64,000 nucleotides of DNA from DASVHS01 sp035468985. Lineage in GTDB: Bacteria > Acidobacteriota > Thermoanaerobaculia > Gp7-AA8. Shown here piece by piece: positions 7,405-17,261 of this stretch (positions within the stretch are counted from its first letter, which is position 1; every line of letters starts with the position of its first letter). The stretch lies in assembly GCA_035468985.1 (NCBI GenBank), contig DATISF010000069.1, forward strand, positions 1-64,000, read 5' to 3'. The position numbers and the translations under genes were made by a program. The notes beneath the pieces were generated by a model. It was not told the DNA's origin, ran no database searches, and worked only from the letters and a program-made list of their open reading frames with translations.

Positions 7405-8151
7405 ATGATCGATCCTGCGGAGCTCGAAGCGAACGAGCTGGAGTTTCTCAGGCGTCACCGGTCGGCGGTCGCCGAGCTCGGATTCGGAACTCTCTACGTG
7501 TCGAGTGACCCGGACGCTCTCTCCTGGAACTTCCTCACGAACGTGAACGCATCCGACGGGCAGCTCGACCTCGCCGGCGCCATCTTTCGCGACTGGCATC
7601 GCAGGCCGTGCATCAAGGTGACGCCGTCGTCGAAGCCGGCGGATCTCGCCACCCGTCTCGAGAGCCGCGGCTGGCGCGTCGGCCTGAGTCTCACGCACAT
7701 GGTTTTCGACGGCCGGGACGGCCGGCGCTCCGCGGACATCACGGTCAGGCTCTGCCGGACCGACGAAGACATCGCGATCTTCTCGGATGTGCAGAGTCGC
7801 GGCTTCGGAGCGCCGGAATGGGTGCATTGGGTCCACAAGATCAATCTGATCAACTCGCGCGATCCAGACCAGCACTTCTATCTCGCTGAACGCAATGGAC
7901 GGCCCGCCGGGGTCTGCCTGCTCCTGACCGCGAGTCTGGTCGGCGGTCTCTACGCCGTCGCGACGTTGCCGGAGGAACGCGGACACGGTGTCGCCGCGGC
8001 GCTGCTGGCCAGGGCAATCGAGCACTCCGTCCACTCCGGCAATCGCGTCACGGTGCTCAACACCGCGACCGGCGGCGATGCCGAGCGCGTCTTCGTCCGC
8101 CTCGGATTTCAGGCAGTGTTCGATTCGCGCTTCTACACGCCGGCGAGCTAG
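7405..8151 (+). CDS. GNAT family N-acetyltransferase
   Basis: A 248-residue GNAT protein. The acetyl-CoA-binding region is LYAVATLPEERGHGVAAALL near residues 178-197, matching the V/I-x-x-x-x-R/Q-G-x-G/A pattern. The final strand-helix GGDAERVFVRLGFQAVFDSRFY is typical of the C-terminal GNAT part. The N-terminal half (1-110) looks like a diverged second domain. The acceptor is unknown. The stop codon lies within a perfect palindrome shared with the converging gene. Confidence 0.8.
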   Translation: MIDPAELEANELEFLRRHRSAVAELGFGTLYVSSDPDALSWNFLTNVNASDGQLDLAGAIFRDWHRRPCIKVTPSSKPADLATRLESRGWRVGLSLTHMVFDGRDGRRSADITVRLCRTDEDIAIFSDVQSRGFGAPEWVHWVHKINLINSRDPDQHFYLAERNGRPAGVCLLLTASLVGGLYAVATLPEERGHGVAAALLARAIEHSVHSGNRVTVLNTATGGDAERVFVRLGFQAVFDSRFYTPAS

Positions 8152-8172
8152 TGTGGCGACACGCCACACTAG
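8148..8172. terminator. Bidirectional terminator hairpin containing both stop codons
   Basis: CTAGTGTGGCG-ACA-CGCCACACTAG is a perfect 11-bp stem with a 3-nt loop. The TAG at 8149-8151 ends the rightward acetyltransferase and the reverse-strand TAG at 8169-8171 ends the leftward DUF1624 gene, so the hairpin sits exactly between convergent genes. No T-run flanks it. Confidence 0.75.
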
Positions 8173-9344
8173 ACATAGCGGGTCCAGGCAACGTGGTGCG
8201 TGCGCTTGAATGCGTCGTACGCGCGGCATGGCCAGTACAAGGCGACGAGGATCGCCAGCCACACCGCGTACACGACCCCGAGGCCGTAGCCGTAACCGGG
8301 AGGAGCGGAATCGCCGCCGGGAAATCCGAGCCACGCGGAGGGCTGTCCATTGATTCGTGCGAGCAGCAGCGCGGCGAGGTGGATGGCGTACAGATGAAGC
8401 AGATAGAAGAAGAAGGGTACGCGTCCAAAGACGACGATCGGCTGACTGGAAACGCGGAACCGGTCGAGAAGCGCGAGCGCGATCAGCAGCGGTCCGAGCG
8501 TCATCAGCAGGTACTGCAGGGACGGCGGATACTTCGCGAGATTCAACAGCGAGATGAACGTCTTCACTGCTGACGGATAGACGATGAATGGCGCACGGCC
8601 GCCGCCCCAACCCTCCGGCGAATTGCCGTAGCTGTTCGTCATGCGCAGCAGCAGGAACAGGAGAGTCGCCGCGGTGCCGCTCCACATCAGAACACGATTG
8701 CGAAACTCACTCCGCTCTGCCCAGAGCGGTCCCATCGCATAGCCCAGCATCATCACGGCGCACCAGGGAATCAGCGGAAAGAGCACGAACCATTCGACGC
8801 TGCCCATCGACACGGCGCCCGGAACGTGCAGCAGGCGCCACACGGGCTCGAGCACACCGAATCGCGCCGGCGGAATCGCCATCAGCGCATCGTGCCCGGC
8901 GATGATGACCGACGCGATCGAGCCGAGGACGACCGGGTGAAGCCGGACACAGCCGGCGAGCACGATCATGCTCCAGCCGAGACACCAGATCACACCGGCG
9001 AAGCTGTAGCCGGGTGAGAACTGCCACGCGAACCCGATGATCGTCAGTTCCAGCGCGATCAGCAGAAGGCCGCGCCTGACGAGATGCATCGGCGCGGGTT
9101 CACCGCGCCGGCGCGTGCTCAGCGCCGCCGAGACTCCGCCGAGGAAGAAAAAGCCCGGCGCGCACAAATGCGTGACCCATCGCGTGAGAAAGAGGGCCAG
9201 CCATGTCTTCTCGATGTTCTCCGGCGCAAACGGGACATTCGTGAAGAAATAGCGGACGTGATCGAGCGCCATCAGAATCATGATCAGCCCGCGGCACCAG
9301 TCGATCGCGACGTGCCGCGGCGCGGCGGCCGGAGTCACAGTCAT
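8169..9344 (-). CDS. DUF1624 / HGSNAT-like membrane acyltransferase
   Basis: A polytopic protein of about 391 residues. The conserved DUF1624 opening IDWCRGLIMILMALDHVRYF near residues 12-31 is followed by FLTRWVTHLCAPGFFFLGG with the family His and Cys-Ala-Pro. About ten further hydrophobic segments follow. Relatives include the catalytic domain of heparan-alpha-glucosaminide N-acetyltransferase, which moves an acetyl group across a membrane onto a sugar. A cell-surface glycan substrate is inferred. The ATG at 9344 is preferred over an upstream start at 9368 because sequence conservation begins only after it. Confidence 0.8.
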   Translation of the reverse strand: MTVTPAAAPRHVAIDWCRGLIMILMALDHVRYFFTNVPFAPENIEKTWLALFLTRWVTHLCAPGFFFLGGVSAALSTRRRGEPAPMHLVRRGLLLIALELTIIGFAWQFSPGYSFAGVIWCLGWSMIVLAGCVRLHPVVLGSIASVIIAGHDALMAIPPARFGVLEPVWRLLHVPGAVSMGSVEWFVLFPLIPWCAVMMLGYAMGPLWAERSEFRNRVLMWSGTAATLLFLLLRMTNSYGNSPEGWGGGRAPFIVYPSAVKTFISLLNLAKYPPSLQYLLMTLGPLLIALALLDRFRVSSQPIVVFGRVPFFFYLLHLYAIHLAALLLARINGQPSAWLGFPGGDSAPPGYGYGLGVVYAVWLAILVALYWPCRAYDAFKRTHHVAWTRYV

Positions 9345-9420
9345 GGCGGCCGAGCGTAGACACACCATGTTGCCGCTCGCTATTGAGAACGTGCGCGGCT
9401 GTGTTTGTTACCCTTCGGCC

Positions 9421-10002
9421 ATGAAGATCACGACGCGCGAGCTGCGCCGCACCGACTGGGATGCACTCGAGAAACTCTTCGGCGCGAACGGCGCGTGCGG
9501 CGGATGCTGGTGCATGGCCTGGCGATCGCCCTACGCCGGCAAAGCCTACGAGGAGCGGAAGGGCACGAAAAACCGCAACGATTTGCGAAGACGACTGCGC
9601 GCCGGGCGTGTGTACGGCGTTCTCGCGTTCGCGGACTCCGAACCGGTGGGCTGGTGCTCGATCGGTCCGCGAGCCGGCTTCCCGAAGCTGCAGCGCAGCC
9701 GCGCCCTTCGCACCGTATGGGACGAGGGCACGTGGTCCGTCACGTGCTTCTTCGTCCGCCGGACCCACCGCGGCGAAGGCATCGGCGCGTCGCTGCTTCG
9801 CGAAGCGATAGCTGTCGGGCGGCGTCACGGAGCGAGAGCCATCGAGGGCTACCCGGTCCGATCCGATCGCGACAAGCCGCTGCCCGGTCCGTTCGTATGG
9901 ACAGGCCTTCCGTCGATGTTCGAAGCCGCGGGATTCGCATTGGTGACCACGCCGCCCGCGCGCCCGATCTACGAACTGGTTCTGGCAACGAGCCGCCGGT
10001 AA
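9421..10002 (+). CDS. GNAT family N-acetyltransferase with GGCWCM motif
   Basis: A 193-residue protein. The N-terminal motif GACGGCWCMAWR near residues 24-35 is characteristic of a GNAT subgroup. The acetyl-CoA-binding motif follows as WSVTCFFVRRTHRGEGIGAS near residues 103-122. The C-terminal part WTGLPSMFEAAGFALV fits the last GNAT strand. The ATG at 9421 begins the recognisable domain although the frame is open further upstream. The gene converges on and overlaps the AraC-type regulator by 34 bp. Substrate unknown. Confidence 0.8.
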   Translation: MKITTRELRRTDWDALEKLFGANGACGGCWCMAWRSPYAGKAYEERKGTKNRNDLRRRLRAGRVYGVLAFADSEPVGWCSIGPRAGFPKLQRSRALRTVWDEGTWSVTCFFVRRTHRGEGIGASLLREAIAVGRRHGARAIEGYPVRSDRDKPLPGPFVWTGLPSMFEAAGFALVTTPPARPIYELVLATSRR

Positions 10003-10787
10003 GCCGACGGCGGAACGCGAAACTCACGATGGAACGTCGCGCAGAAATGGCTGTGATCGGAGAAGCCGAGATCGAGGGCCAGGCCGGTCAGATCGCGCGC
10101 ACCTTCTTCGAGCCGCTGCAACGCCATGCGAAGCCGCAGCGCCGTCTGATAGCGGTGCATCGAGACGCCCGTGATCCTGCGGAACGCACGGGCGAGATGA
10201 AAGCGCGATACGCCGGCGCATTCAGCGATCGTCCGCAGCGGCAGCGCCTCGCATGCCCGCGCGGACAGCAACTCCTCGGCTGTGCCGACCGCGCGCTTCA
10301 TCTTCTCGGACGGAAGCGTGGGCTGCGCGACGTCGGCGTCATCGGCCAACGACGCGATGGTCTGCCAGGCCTGCTCCTCGATTCCGAGGGCATCCGCATG
10401 GGGCAATGAAGCGAGAAGCGTCCGCTGCGCGACAAACGCAGCGGGACTGGCGAACACCCGCACCTCGCGGAACGCGTCGCGAAGTTTGCGCGGTACTTCG
10501 TCGAATCCCTGCGACGTGAAGCGGAAGACGGTGCACTCGTCGCCTCCGTCCGTCGGATGCTCGACTGTAAACGACCTCCCGGGGCGCAACAGAAATGCAT
10601 GCACTGGTGACAGCAGCGAGCGCGAGCGCCCCAGCGCAGCCGTGAAGACCCCGCGCCGCACGAACGCGATCTCGTAGCGATCGGTGTGCTCTTCGTGTCC
10701 CGCGGGGCCGCGCCGGGCGTGGCAACGATAGTCGCCGATCGACCAGGCGTCGTTCTCGTAGATGACCCGATAGTGGCTGTTGCTCAA
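9969..10787 (-). CDS. AraC family transcriptional regulator
   Basis: A 272-residue protein. The N-terminal ligand/cupin-like region contains HEEHTDRYEIAFVRRGVF near residue 33. The C-terminal double helix-turn-helix contains RTIAECAGVSRFHLARAFRR and LALDLGFSDHSHFCATFHRE, the classical AraC/XylS pattern, near residues 170-262. It lies directly downstream of the xylose-type ABC genes on the same strand and overlaps the permease stop by 4 bp. It is therefore probably the local regulator of sugar uptake (inference). Confidence 0.85.
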   Translation of the reverse strand: MSNSHYRVIYENDAWSIGDYRCHARRGPAGHEEHTDRYEIAFVRRGVFTAALGRSRSLLSPVHAFLLRPGRSFTVEHPTDGGDECTVFRFTSQGFDEVPRKLRDAFREVRVFASPAAFVAQRTLLASLPHADALGIEEQAWQTIASLADDADVAQPTLPSEKMKRAVGTAEELLSARACEALPLRTIAECAGVSRFHLARAFRRITGVSMHRYQTALRLRMALQRLEEGARDLTGLALDLGFSDHSHFCATFHREFRVPPSAYRRLVARTSS

Positions 10788-11955
10788 CTCTTGCGCCGTC
10801 CCGCCATGTCAAATCCTACAGCGGCGACGAGCACCGCGCCTTTGATGATGTATTGCGTTGCGTTTTCGACACTGAGCAGCGACATGCCGTTGTCGAGGCT
10901 GGCCATCACCAGTGCGCCGAGGAGCGCGCCCGACACCTTCCCTCGCCCGCCCATCAGGCTCGTTCCACCGATCACGCACGCGGCGATGGCATCGAGCTCC
11001 ATCAGCGTTCCGGCATCGGGCGATGCGCTCCCCACCCGCCCCGTGTGCAGCAGGGAGGCCACTCCTGCCAGCGCACCGAGCAGCGCGAACGCTGCGAGGA
11101 TGTGACGGCGCGAGTTGATCCCGGAGAGACGAGCCGCATCGGGATTGCTGCCGATCGCGTAAAGATACCGGCCGAATGTCGTGTTCTGCGTCAGGAAATT
11201 TCCGGCGATCGCCACCGCCAGCAGGATGATCACCGGAAGCGGCACGCCGCCCTGCGCATTCATCATGGTCATAAAGACGACGATGAGAATCGACGGGATG
11301 AGAATGCGCGCTCCGGTCGCCACGCTGCTGGCCATGGTCAGGCCGTAACGGCGCCGCGCACGGTTGCGGCGGATCGTCGACCAGACGACGGACGCGATGG
11401 CGATGATCGCCATCGCCCATCCCGACGCCGGCGTCAGCAGCGCCACTCCGATCAATCGGAACACCGGAAGGCGCACGGGGATCGTTTCGCCTTTGCTCAG
11501 ATAGAGGATGACGCCGCGCCACGCCAGCAGACCGCCAAGGGTCACGATGAAGGAGGGAATGTTGGCGTAGGCGACGAGCGAGCCCTGGAGCGCGCCGACC
11601 ACCGTGCCGATCACGATCGCCGACGCCAGCGACGGCACCAGCCCCCAACCCTGCGACATCGCCGCGATGCCGCCGGCCAGTCCCACGATCGAGCCGACCG
11701 AGAGATCGATCTGACGCGCGACGATGACGAACAGCATCCCCACCGCGAGCACGCCCGTCACCGACATCTGCTTCAGCAGGTTCGCCAGATTGACGGGGTG
11801 AAGGAAAAGGCCGTAGGGATAGAGATCGCTGACCGTTCGCCACTGGAAATAGATCCAGATGGCGATGAGCGCGAACACCATCGTGTACGCGCGCAACGCG
11901 GCGGTCGACAGGCGCAGACTTCCGACGCGCGTTTCTCCGAGCTCGTTCACTTCGG

Positions 11956-11959
<4 letters not shown>
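10784..11959 (-). CDS. xylH: Sugar ABC transporter permease, XylH-like
   Basis: A 391-residue BPD_transp_2 family permease with about ten TM segments. Characteristic stretches are VGMLFVIVARQIDLSVGSIV, PSFIVTLGGLLAWRGV, and the C-terminal CVIGGTSLMGGRGKVSGALLG. The ATG at 11959 overlaps the ATPase stop (ATGA), giving a tight xylF-xylG-xylH order. With XylF and XylG it forms a high-affinity D-xylose-type importer in the inner membrane. Confidence 0.85.
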
Positions 11960-13476
<1,517 letters not shown>

Positions 13477-13477
13477 G

Positions 13478-14521
13478 TCAGTGGCCGTAGATGTCTTCCC
13501 GCGTGTGGTAGCCGTCCTTGATGATCGTGGAGTCGACGTTGCTCTTGTCGACGACGATGGGCTCGAGGAGGATAGCCGGGACGTCCTTCTTCCCGTTGTT
13601 GATCTTGTCGGGAGCGTTGACCGGCTGCTTTCTGGCCAGTTTCACCGCGGCGTCGACCGCGTCGAACGCCAGGGCCTTGATCGGCTTGTAGATGGTCATC
13701 GTCTGCGTGCCCTGCACGATCCGCTGCACGGCGTCCTTCTGGGCGTCCTGTCCGGTGACGAGAACCTTTCCGGCCAGCCCCGCGGCTTCGAGCGCCGAGA
13801 TCGCACCGCCGGCCGTACCGTCGTTCGAGGCCACGATCGCCGCAACCTTGTTCCCCGTCTTCGTCAACGCATCCTCGGTGATCCGCAGAGCCTCCTCGGC
13901 CTTCCACTCGCGGGCGAACTGGTCGGAAACGATCCTGATGTCCTTCCGGTCGATGGCCGGCTTGAGCACGTTCATCTGCCCGTTGCGCAGGAGGATGGCG
14001 TTGTAATCGGTGGGCGAGCCGCCGATGAGGACGTAGTTGCCTTTCGGGGCGTGCCTGAGCGCGTAGTCCGCCTGCATCTCGCCGATGCGCGTGACCTGAT
14101 GCGAGATGTACAGGTCGACGTCGGAATTGCGGATCAAGCGGTCGTAAGCGATGACCGGCACGCCTCTGCGGTGCGCGGCTTCAACGATCGATGCGGCGAT
14201 CTCGCCGTTGTGCGGAGCGACGATCAGGACGTCGACGCCCTTGGCGAGCATGTTGTCGGCCTGCTTGGTCTGCACGGCGTCGTCGCCGTTGGCCACCTGG
14301 ACGTCGAGGACGGCTCCGATTTCTTTCGCGCGCTGCTCGACGAGCTCCTTGTCGCGCTGCCAGCGCTCTTCCTTCAGCGTGTCCATGGAGAAGCCGATGC
14401 GAACCGGCCCGGCGTGCCCCGCCTGCTGCTGACCGCTTCCGGCCGCGGTCTCCTTCGGCGCATTGACACAAGACGCGGACACGAGGAGACAGAGGACACC
14501 CAGCACGGCTCGGATCTTCAT
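13478..14521 (-). CDS. xylF: D-xylose-binding lipoprotein, XylF-like
   Basis: A 347-residue periplasmic-binding protein with a lipoprotein signal ending in LVSASC (Cys about residue 18). XylF-like features are VIAYDRLIRNSDVDLYISH, a TGQDA segment, and GTQTMTIYKPIKALA near residue 270. It binds the sugar and delivers it to XylH. The ATG at 14521 has AAGGAG six nucleotides upstream; an earlier GTG at 14536 has no such site. The ribosome-binding site touches the base of a 16-bp hairpin at 14531-14569, and the gene lies 1 bp before xylG. Confidence 0.9.
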   Translation of the reverse strand: MKIRAVLGVLCLLVSASCVNAPKETAAGSGQQQAGHAGPVRIGFSMDTLKEERWQRDKELVEQRAKEIGAVLDVQVANGDDAVQTKQADNMLAKGVDVLIVAPHNGEIAASIVEAAHRRGVPVIAYDRLIRNSDVDLYISHQVTRIGEMQADYALRHAPKGNYVLIGGSPTDYNAILLRNGQMNVLKPAIDRKDIRIVSDQFAREWKAEEALRITEDALTKTGNKVAAIVASNDGTAGGAISALEAAGLAGKVLVTGQDAQKDAVQRIVQGTQTMTIYKPIKALAFDAVDAAVKLARKQPVNAPDKINNGKKDVPAILLEPIVVDKSNVDSTIIKDGYHTREDIYGH

Positions 14522-14530
14522 CGACGACTC

Positions 14531-14569
14531 CTTCACCGCGGGCGTTCTATCAAAACGCCCGCGGTGAAG
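14531..14569 (-). promoter_or_regulatory. 16-bp hairpin between the M56 gene and xylF
   Basis: CTTCACCGCGGGCGTT and its exact complement are separated by a 7-nt loop. On the reverse strand this structure begins 6 nt after the M56 stop codon, and its last bases form part of the xylF Shine-Dalgarno AAGGAG. It can therefore be the terminator of the blaI-M56 pair, a translational control hairpin for xylF, or both. No U-tract follows. Confidence 0.7.
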
Positions 14570-14575
14570 TCGATG

Positions 14576-16123
14576 TTACTTCTTCGAGACGTAGACGATC
14601 TTGTTGTCGGTCCGGTAGGTCAAGCCGTTCTCGTCGAGGAGAGTGGCGAAGGCCTGATCCCACGGAACGTTGATCCATCGGACGGTGACCTTTCCTTCGA
14701 TGCCGTCGTCGACGCGTGTTTCCATGCCGCTGATCTCGCCGAATTTGGCAATGAGATGGCGGAGGTCGGCATCTTTGAGGTCGAGCGAGATCGGCTGACC
14801 GGTGTACTTCGTCTTCCGCGGAGCGTCGGCCGGAGTGGGAACGATTCGAACAGACGATTTCTGCACCGTCTGCCCGTCGTGTTCGATTCTCGCTTCGACG
14901 ATGACGGCCTCATCGCCATCGGGATGGACGTCGAGGACCAGCTCCGCGGAGGGATTGCCGCTGCGGCCGGTTGCCGGTTCGCCTCTGTGGAACATCAGCC
15001 TCGAAGAGTTGATCAGCTGCTGCGTGGCGTTGTCGCTGACGTTCGCTTCAACAATGACGAGCTCACCGCTGCGTGTCGCATCGAGGCGGATCGCGTACGG
15101 ATCGTGCTTCTTCATCGCTCCTTCGGCGAGCGTGGTTCCCGGTATGCCCGAGGCAAGAGTGAAGACCGCCAGTGCTGCAGTGCCGAGGAGCCTGACGCGT
15201 CCGGGCGAAGGCGCCAGCGCTTTGAGGTTGGGAAAGTTCATGACGTGGTCGATCCTTTCATTCAACTTCGCTGTTGCCATGCACGACACCCCGGGCAGCC
15301 GCGGAACGATCGCGGCATGGCAGAATTTGGTCAAGGCGGCCAGGTAGGTCTCGCGCTCGTCAGCGGATCCCGCGACCACCTCGTCACATGCCCGCTCCCG
15401 TTCGATCACCGTGATCCGTTGCGCAATCCAGATCAGCGGGTGGAACCAGAAGAGAGCACAAATCAACGACTCGATTCGGGCCATCAGGTTGTCGTGCCGC
15501 ACGACATGCGCGCACTCATGGCAGAGGAGCGACTCCAGCTCCTCATCGGAGAGATCGTCGCATCCGCCGGCCGGCAGAACGATCAGAGGGCGGAACACCC
15601 GCAGCACGGCAGGCGCTTCGGGAAGGGACGAACGGGCAATGTCGATCGTTGTTCGAGCGCCGACCCGACCCAGCGCGCGCGATAACGCGTTGACTTCGCG
15701 CTGCTGCGCCGGAAGAGCGGTCCGTACTGACAACGCCACCACCCTGTGGTTCGCGACGAGGAGGCGGAACACCAGCGCGAGCGCAACCGCTCCCCAGATG
15801 ACGAGTGCGACGGCTGGCCACAGCCGCGGCGCCACCACAACCATCTGCACAGGAAACGGTGGGGGCACCAGCGGCAGGCGGATGCTCAATGTGTCCGGCG
15901 AAGTGCCCTCGAGAAGAGCCCGAAGTGGACGCGCGAACAGAGCCGCTGGAATGACGAACTTCACGATGCCGATCAGGACGAGCGCGAATCGCCCCCCGGC
16001 CGTGAGCCTCCGGCGCAGGCTGACGACGAGCAGCAGGACCAGCAGCAGAAACAACGTCGAGGTCCAGAGGTGGGAGGCCGCCGGTGGAATGGAAGCTTGC
16101 GCGAATGCCCGGAACGCGTTCAT
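14576..16123 (-). CDS. BlaR1/M56 family metallopeptidase with C-terminal STN-like domain
   Basis: A 515-residue protein. Four N-terminal TM segments (about 20-36, 45-65, 92-122 and 225-240) frame an M56 zinc-peptidase domain with HECAH at 202-206 and a downstream ERERACDEVV that provides the third ligand. The C-terminal 75 residues (PISLDLKDADLRHLIAKFGE to the end) match the secretin/TonB short N-terminal fold rather than a penicillin-binding sensor. In BlaR/BlaI systems the peptidase relays an envelope signal by causing cleavage of the repressor. This one overlaps blaI by 4 bp. Confidence 0.85.
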   Translation of the reverse strand: MNAFRAFAQASIPPAASHLWTSTLFLLLVLLLVVSLRRRLTAGGRFALVLIGIVKFVIPAALFARPLRALLEGTSPDTLSIRLPLVPPPFPVQMVVVAPRLWPAVALVIWGAVALALVFRLLVANHRVVALSVRTALPAQQREVNALSRALGRVGARTTIDIARSSLPEAPAVLRVFRPLIVLPAGGCDDLSDEELESLLCHECAHVVRHDNLMARIESLICALFWFHPLIWIAQRITVIERERACDEVVAGSADERETYLAALTKFCHAAIVPRLPGVSCMATAKLNERIDHVMNFPNLKALAPSPGRVRLLGTAALAVFTLASGIPGTTLAEGAMKKHDPYAIRLDATRSGELVIVEANVSDNATQQLINSSRLMFHRGEPATGRSGNPSAELVLDVHPDGDEAVIVEARIEHDGQTVQKSSVRIVPTPADAPRKTKYTGQPISLDLKDADLRHLIAKFGEISGMETRVDDGIEGKVTVRWINVPWDQAFATLLDENGLTYRTDNKIVYVSKK

Positions 16124-16497
16124 TCCTTCTTCCCCTTCTTCTCCTCGAGAGCCTTGAGGTCCTCGAGTGTCAGCTTGCCGGTTTCCACCAGGCGGGCCAC
16201 GACCGGCTGCGCCGACCCGCCGAAGAGATCGAGGAAGTCATCGATGATGCGGCGGTAGACCGAGGTGCGGGTGATGAGCGGCTCGAAAAGGAAGGCGTTG
16301 CCGATCTTCCGCGTGCGACGGACCGCTTCCTTCTCCTCGAGCCGAGCAAAGATCGTCTGCACGGTCGTGTATGCGGGCCGCTTGCGCTCGTGGATCGCTT
16401 CCTGGACCTCGCGGACGGACGCCTCGCCGAGCTCCCAGAGGATGTCCATGATCTCCAGCTCGAACTTGCTGAGGTTGACCTTGACCTTCTTGGTCAC
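16120..16497 (-). CDS. blaI: BlaI/MecI-type transcriptional repressor
   Basis: A 125-residue winged-helix repressor with the family pattern LSKFELEIMDILWELGEAS, then REVQEAIHERKRPAYTTVQT as the recognition region, and a C-terminal dimerisation/cleavage part ending in a Lys-rich tail. The GTG start has AGGAGG nine nucleotides upstream. A BlaI-type palindrome lies at 16530-16545 in the promoter. It is expected to repress its own operon with the M56 peptidase. Confidence 0.9.
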   Translation of the reverse strand: MTKKVKVNLSKFELEIMDILWELGEASVREVQEAIHERKRPAYTTVQTIFARLEEKEAVRRTRKIGNAFLFEPLITRTSVYRRIIDDFLDLFGGSAQPVVARLVETGKLTLEDLKALEEKKGKKE

Positions 16498-16529
16498 GCC
16501 TGGCTTCCTCCTAACGGTGTGGTTAGAAA

Positions 16530-16545
16530 TACTACGCTAGTAGTA
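16530..16545. promoter_or_regulatory. BlaI operator candidate
   Basis: TACTACGCTAGTAGTA is an inverted repeat (TACTAC/GTAGTA, 4-bp spacer) of the kind bound by BlaI/MecI proteins. It is followed by one extra GTA and lies 33 bp upstream of the blaI start, which supports autoregulation. Confidence 0.75.
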
Positions 16546-16567
16546 GTAAATCGTCAAGCCCCTCACG

Positions 16568-17125
16568 CTACGCTAGAACCGAGCGGATCGCCGGTTGTAC
16601 GAGCCCGCGAAACACATGGTCGATCTCGGCGGCTGAGAGCGAGCTGTTGTGATCGATCCACCACGTCAACACGGCCATGAGCGTGGCGGCGAGATAGTGG
16701 ACGAAAAGCTCCGCCGGCAGCTTTGACTTCGACCGCGGCAGCCGCCTGAGCGCGGCGGCGGAGTCGCGGCGGATCTGCTCGGCGACGATATTGTGGATCC
16801 GCTGGCGGAGGTGCGGCCAGACCGGACTGTTCACCAGCGCGCGGTACACCTTCCGATAGCCGTGAGCGTGCTCGAACATGGCCTGGCTGAATCCGACGAT
16901 GTCATCCGGTGACGCCGCAGCGGCGAGCGTCGCCTTCAGGTGTTCCGTCCCCCACATCAGCAGCTCGTCCTTATCCTGAAAATGCGTGTAGAACGTCGAG
17001 CGTCCCACGTTGGCGCGATCGAGGACCTGCTGCACGGTGATGTCGGCATAGGGCATCTCCAGGACGAGAGCCATGAGCGCCTCGTGCAGCGACATGCGCG
17101 TCTTCTGAATCCGCCGGTCAGCCAT
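16568..17125 (-). CDS. TetR family transcriptional regulator
   Basis: A 185-residue TetR-type regulator. The N-terminal HTH is ITVQQVLDRANVGRSTFYTHFQDKDELL, of which VGRSTFYTHF is the diagnostic core, at about residues 28-55. The C-terminal half contains a helical ligand domain with VLTWWIDHNSSLS. The ATG at 17125 (MADRRIQKTR) precedes the HTH at the usual distance. It is divergent from the ABC exporter genes, and an inverted repeat lies between them, so it probably represses the exporter. Confidence 0.85.
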   Translation of the reverse strand: MADRRIQKTRMSLHEALMALVLEMPYADITVQQVLDRANVGRSTFYTHFQDKDELLMWGTEHLKATLAAAASPDDIVGFSQAMFEHAHGYRKVYRALVNSPVWPHLRQRIHNIVAEQIRRDSAAALRRLPRSKSKLPAELFVHYLAATLMAVLTWWIDHNSSLSAAEIDHVFRGLVQPAIRSVLA

Positions 17126-17217
17126 CGTGAACAAAAGCGGCCTGAATGTCCGGAACCGCACAAAACCGCGCCGGTTGTCCTGGGCCGCTCATGCACTCCA
17201 TCGTACTTTCTTTTAGA

Positions 17218-17243
17218 ACATATGTCCATTAGCGGATAAATGT
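17218..17243. promoter_or_regulatory. Candidate TetR operator
   Basis: The arms ACATATGTCC and GGATAAATGT form an inverted repeat matching at 8 of 10 positions across a 6-bp centre. The site lies 18 bp before the exporter ATPase start and about 90 bp from the divergent TetR gene, in an AT-richer stretch. Confidence 0.55.
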
Positions 17244-17261
17244 AAGAAAACGGAGGATTGT

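Noticed and set aside
6241..8685. An 814-codon open frame on the reverse strand opposite the ACR3 and GNAT genes
   Set aside because: The composition is Arg/His/Asp-rich low-complexity typical of antisense frames in GC-rich DNA; the opposite strand has two clear enzyme families.
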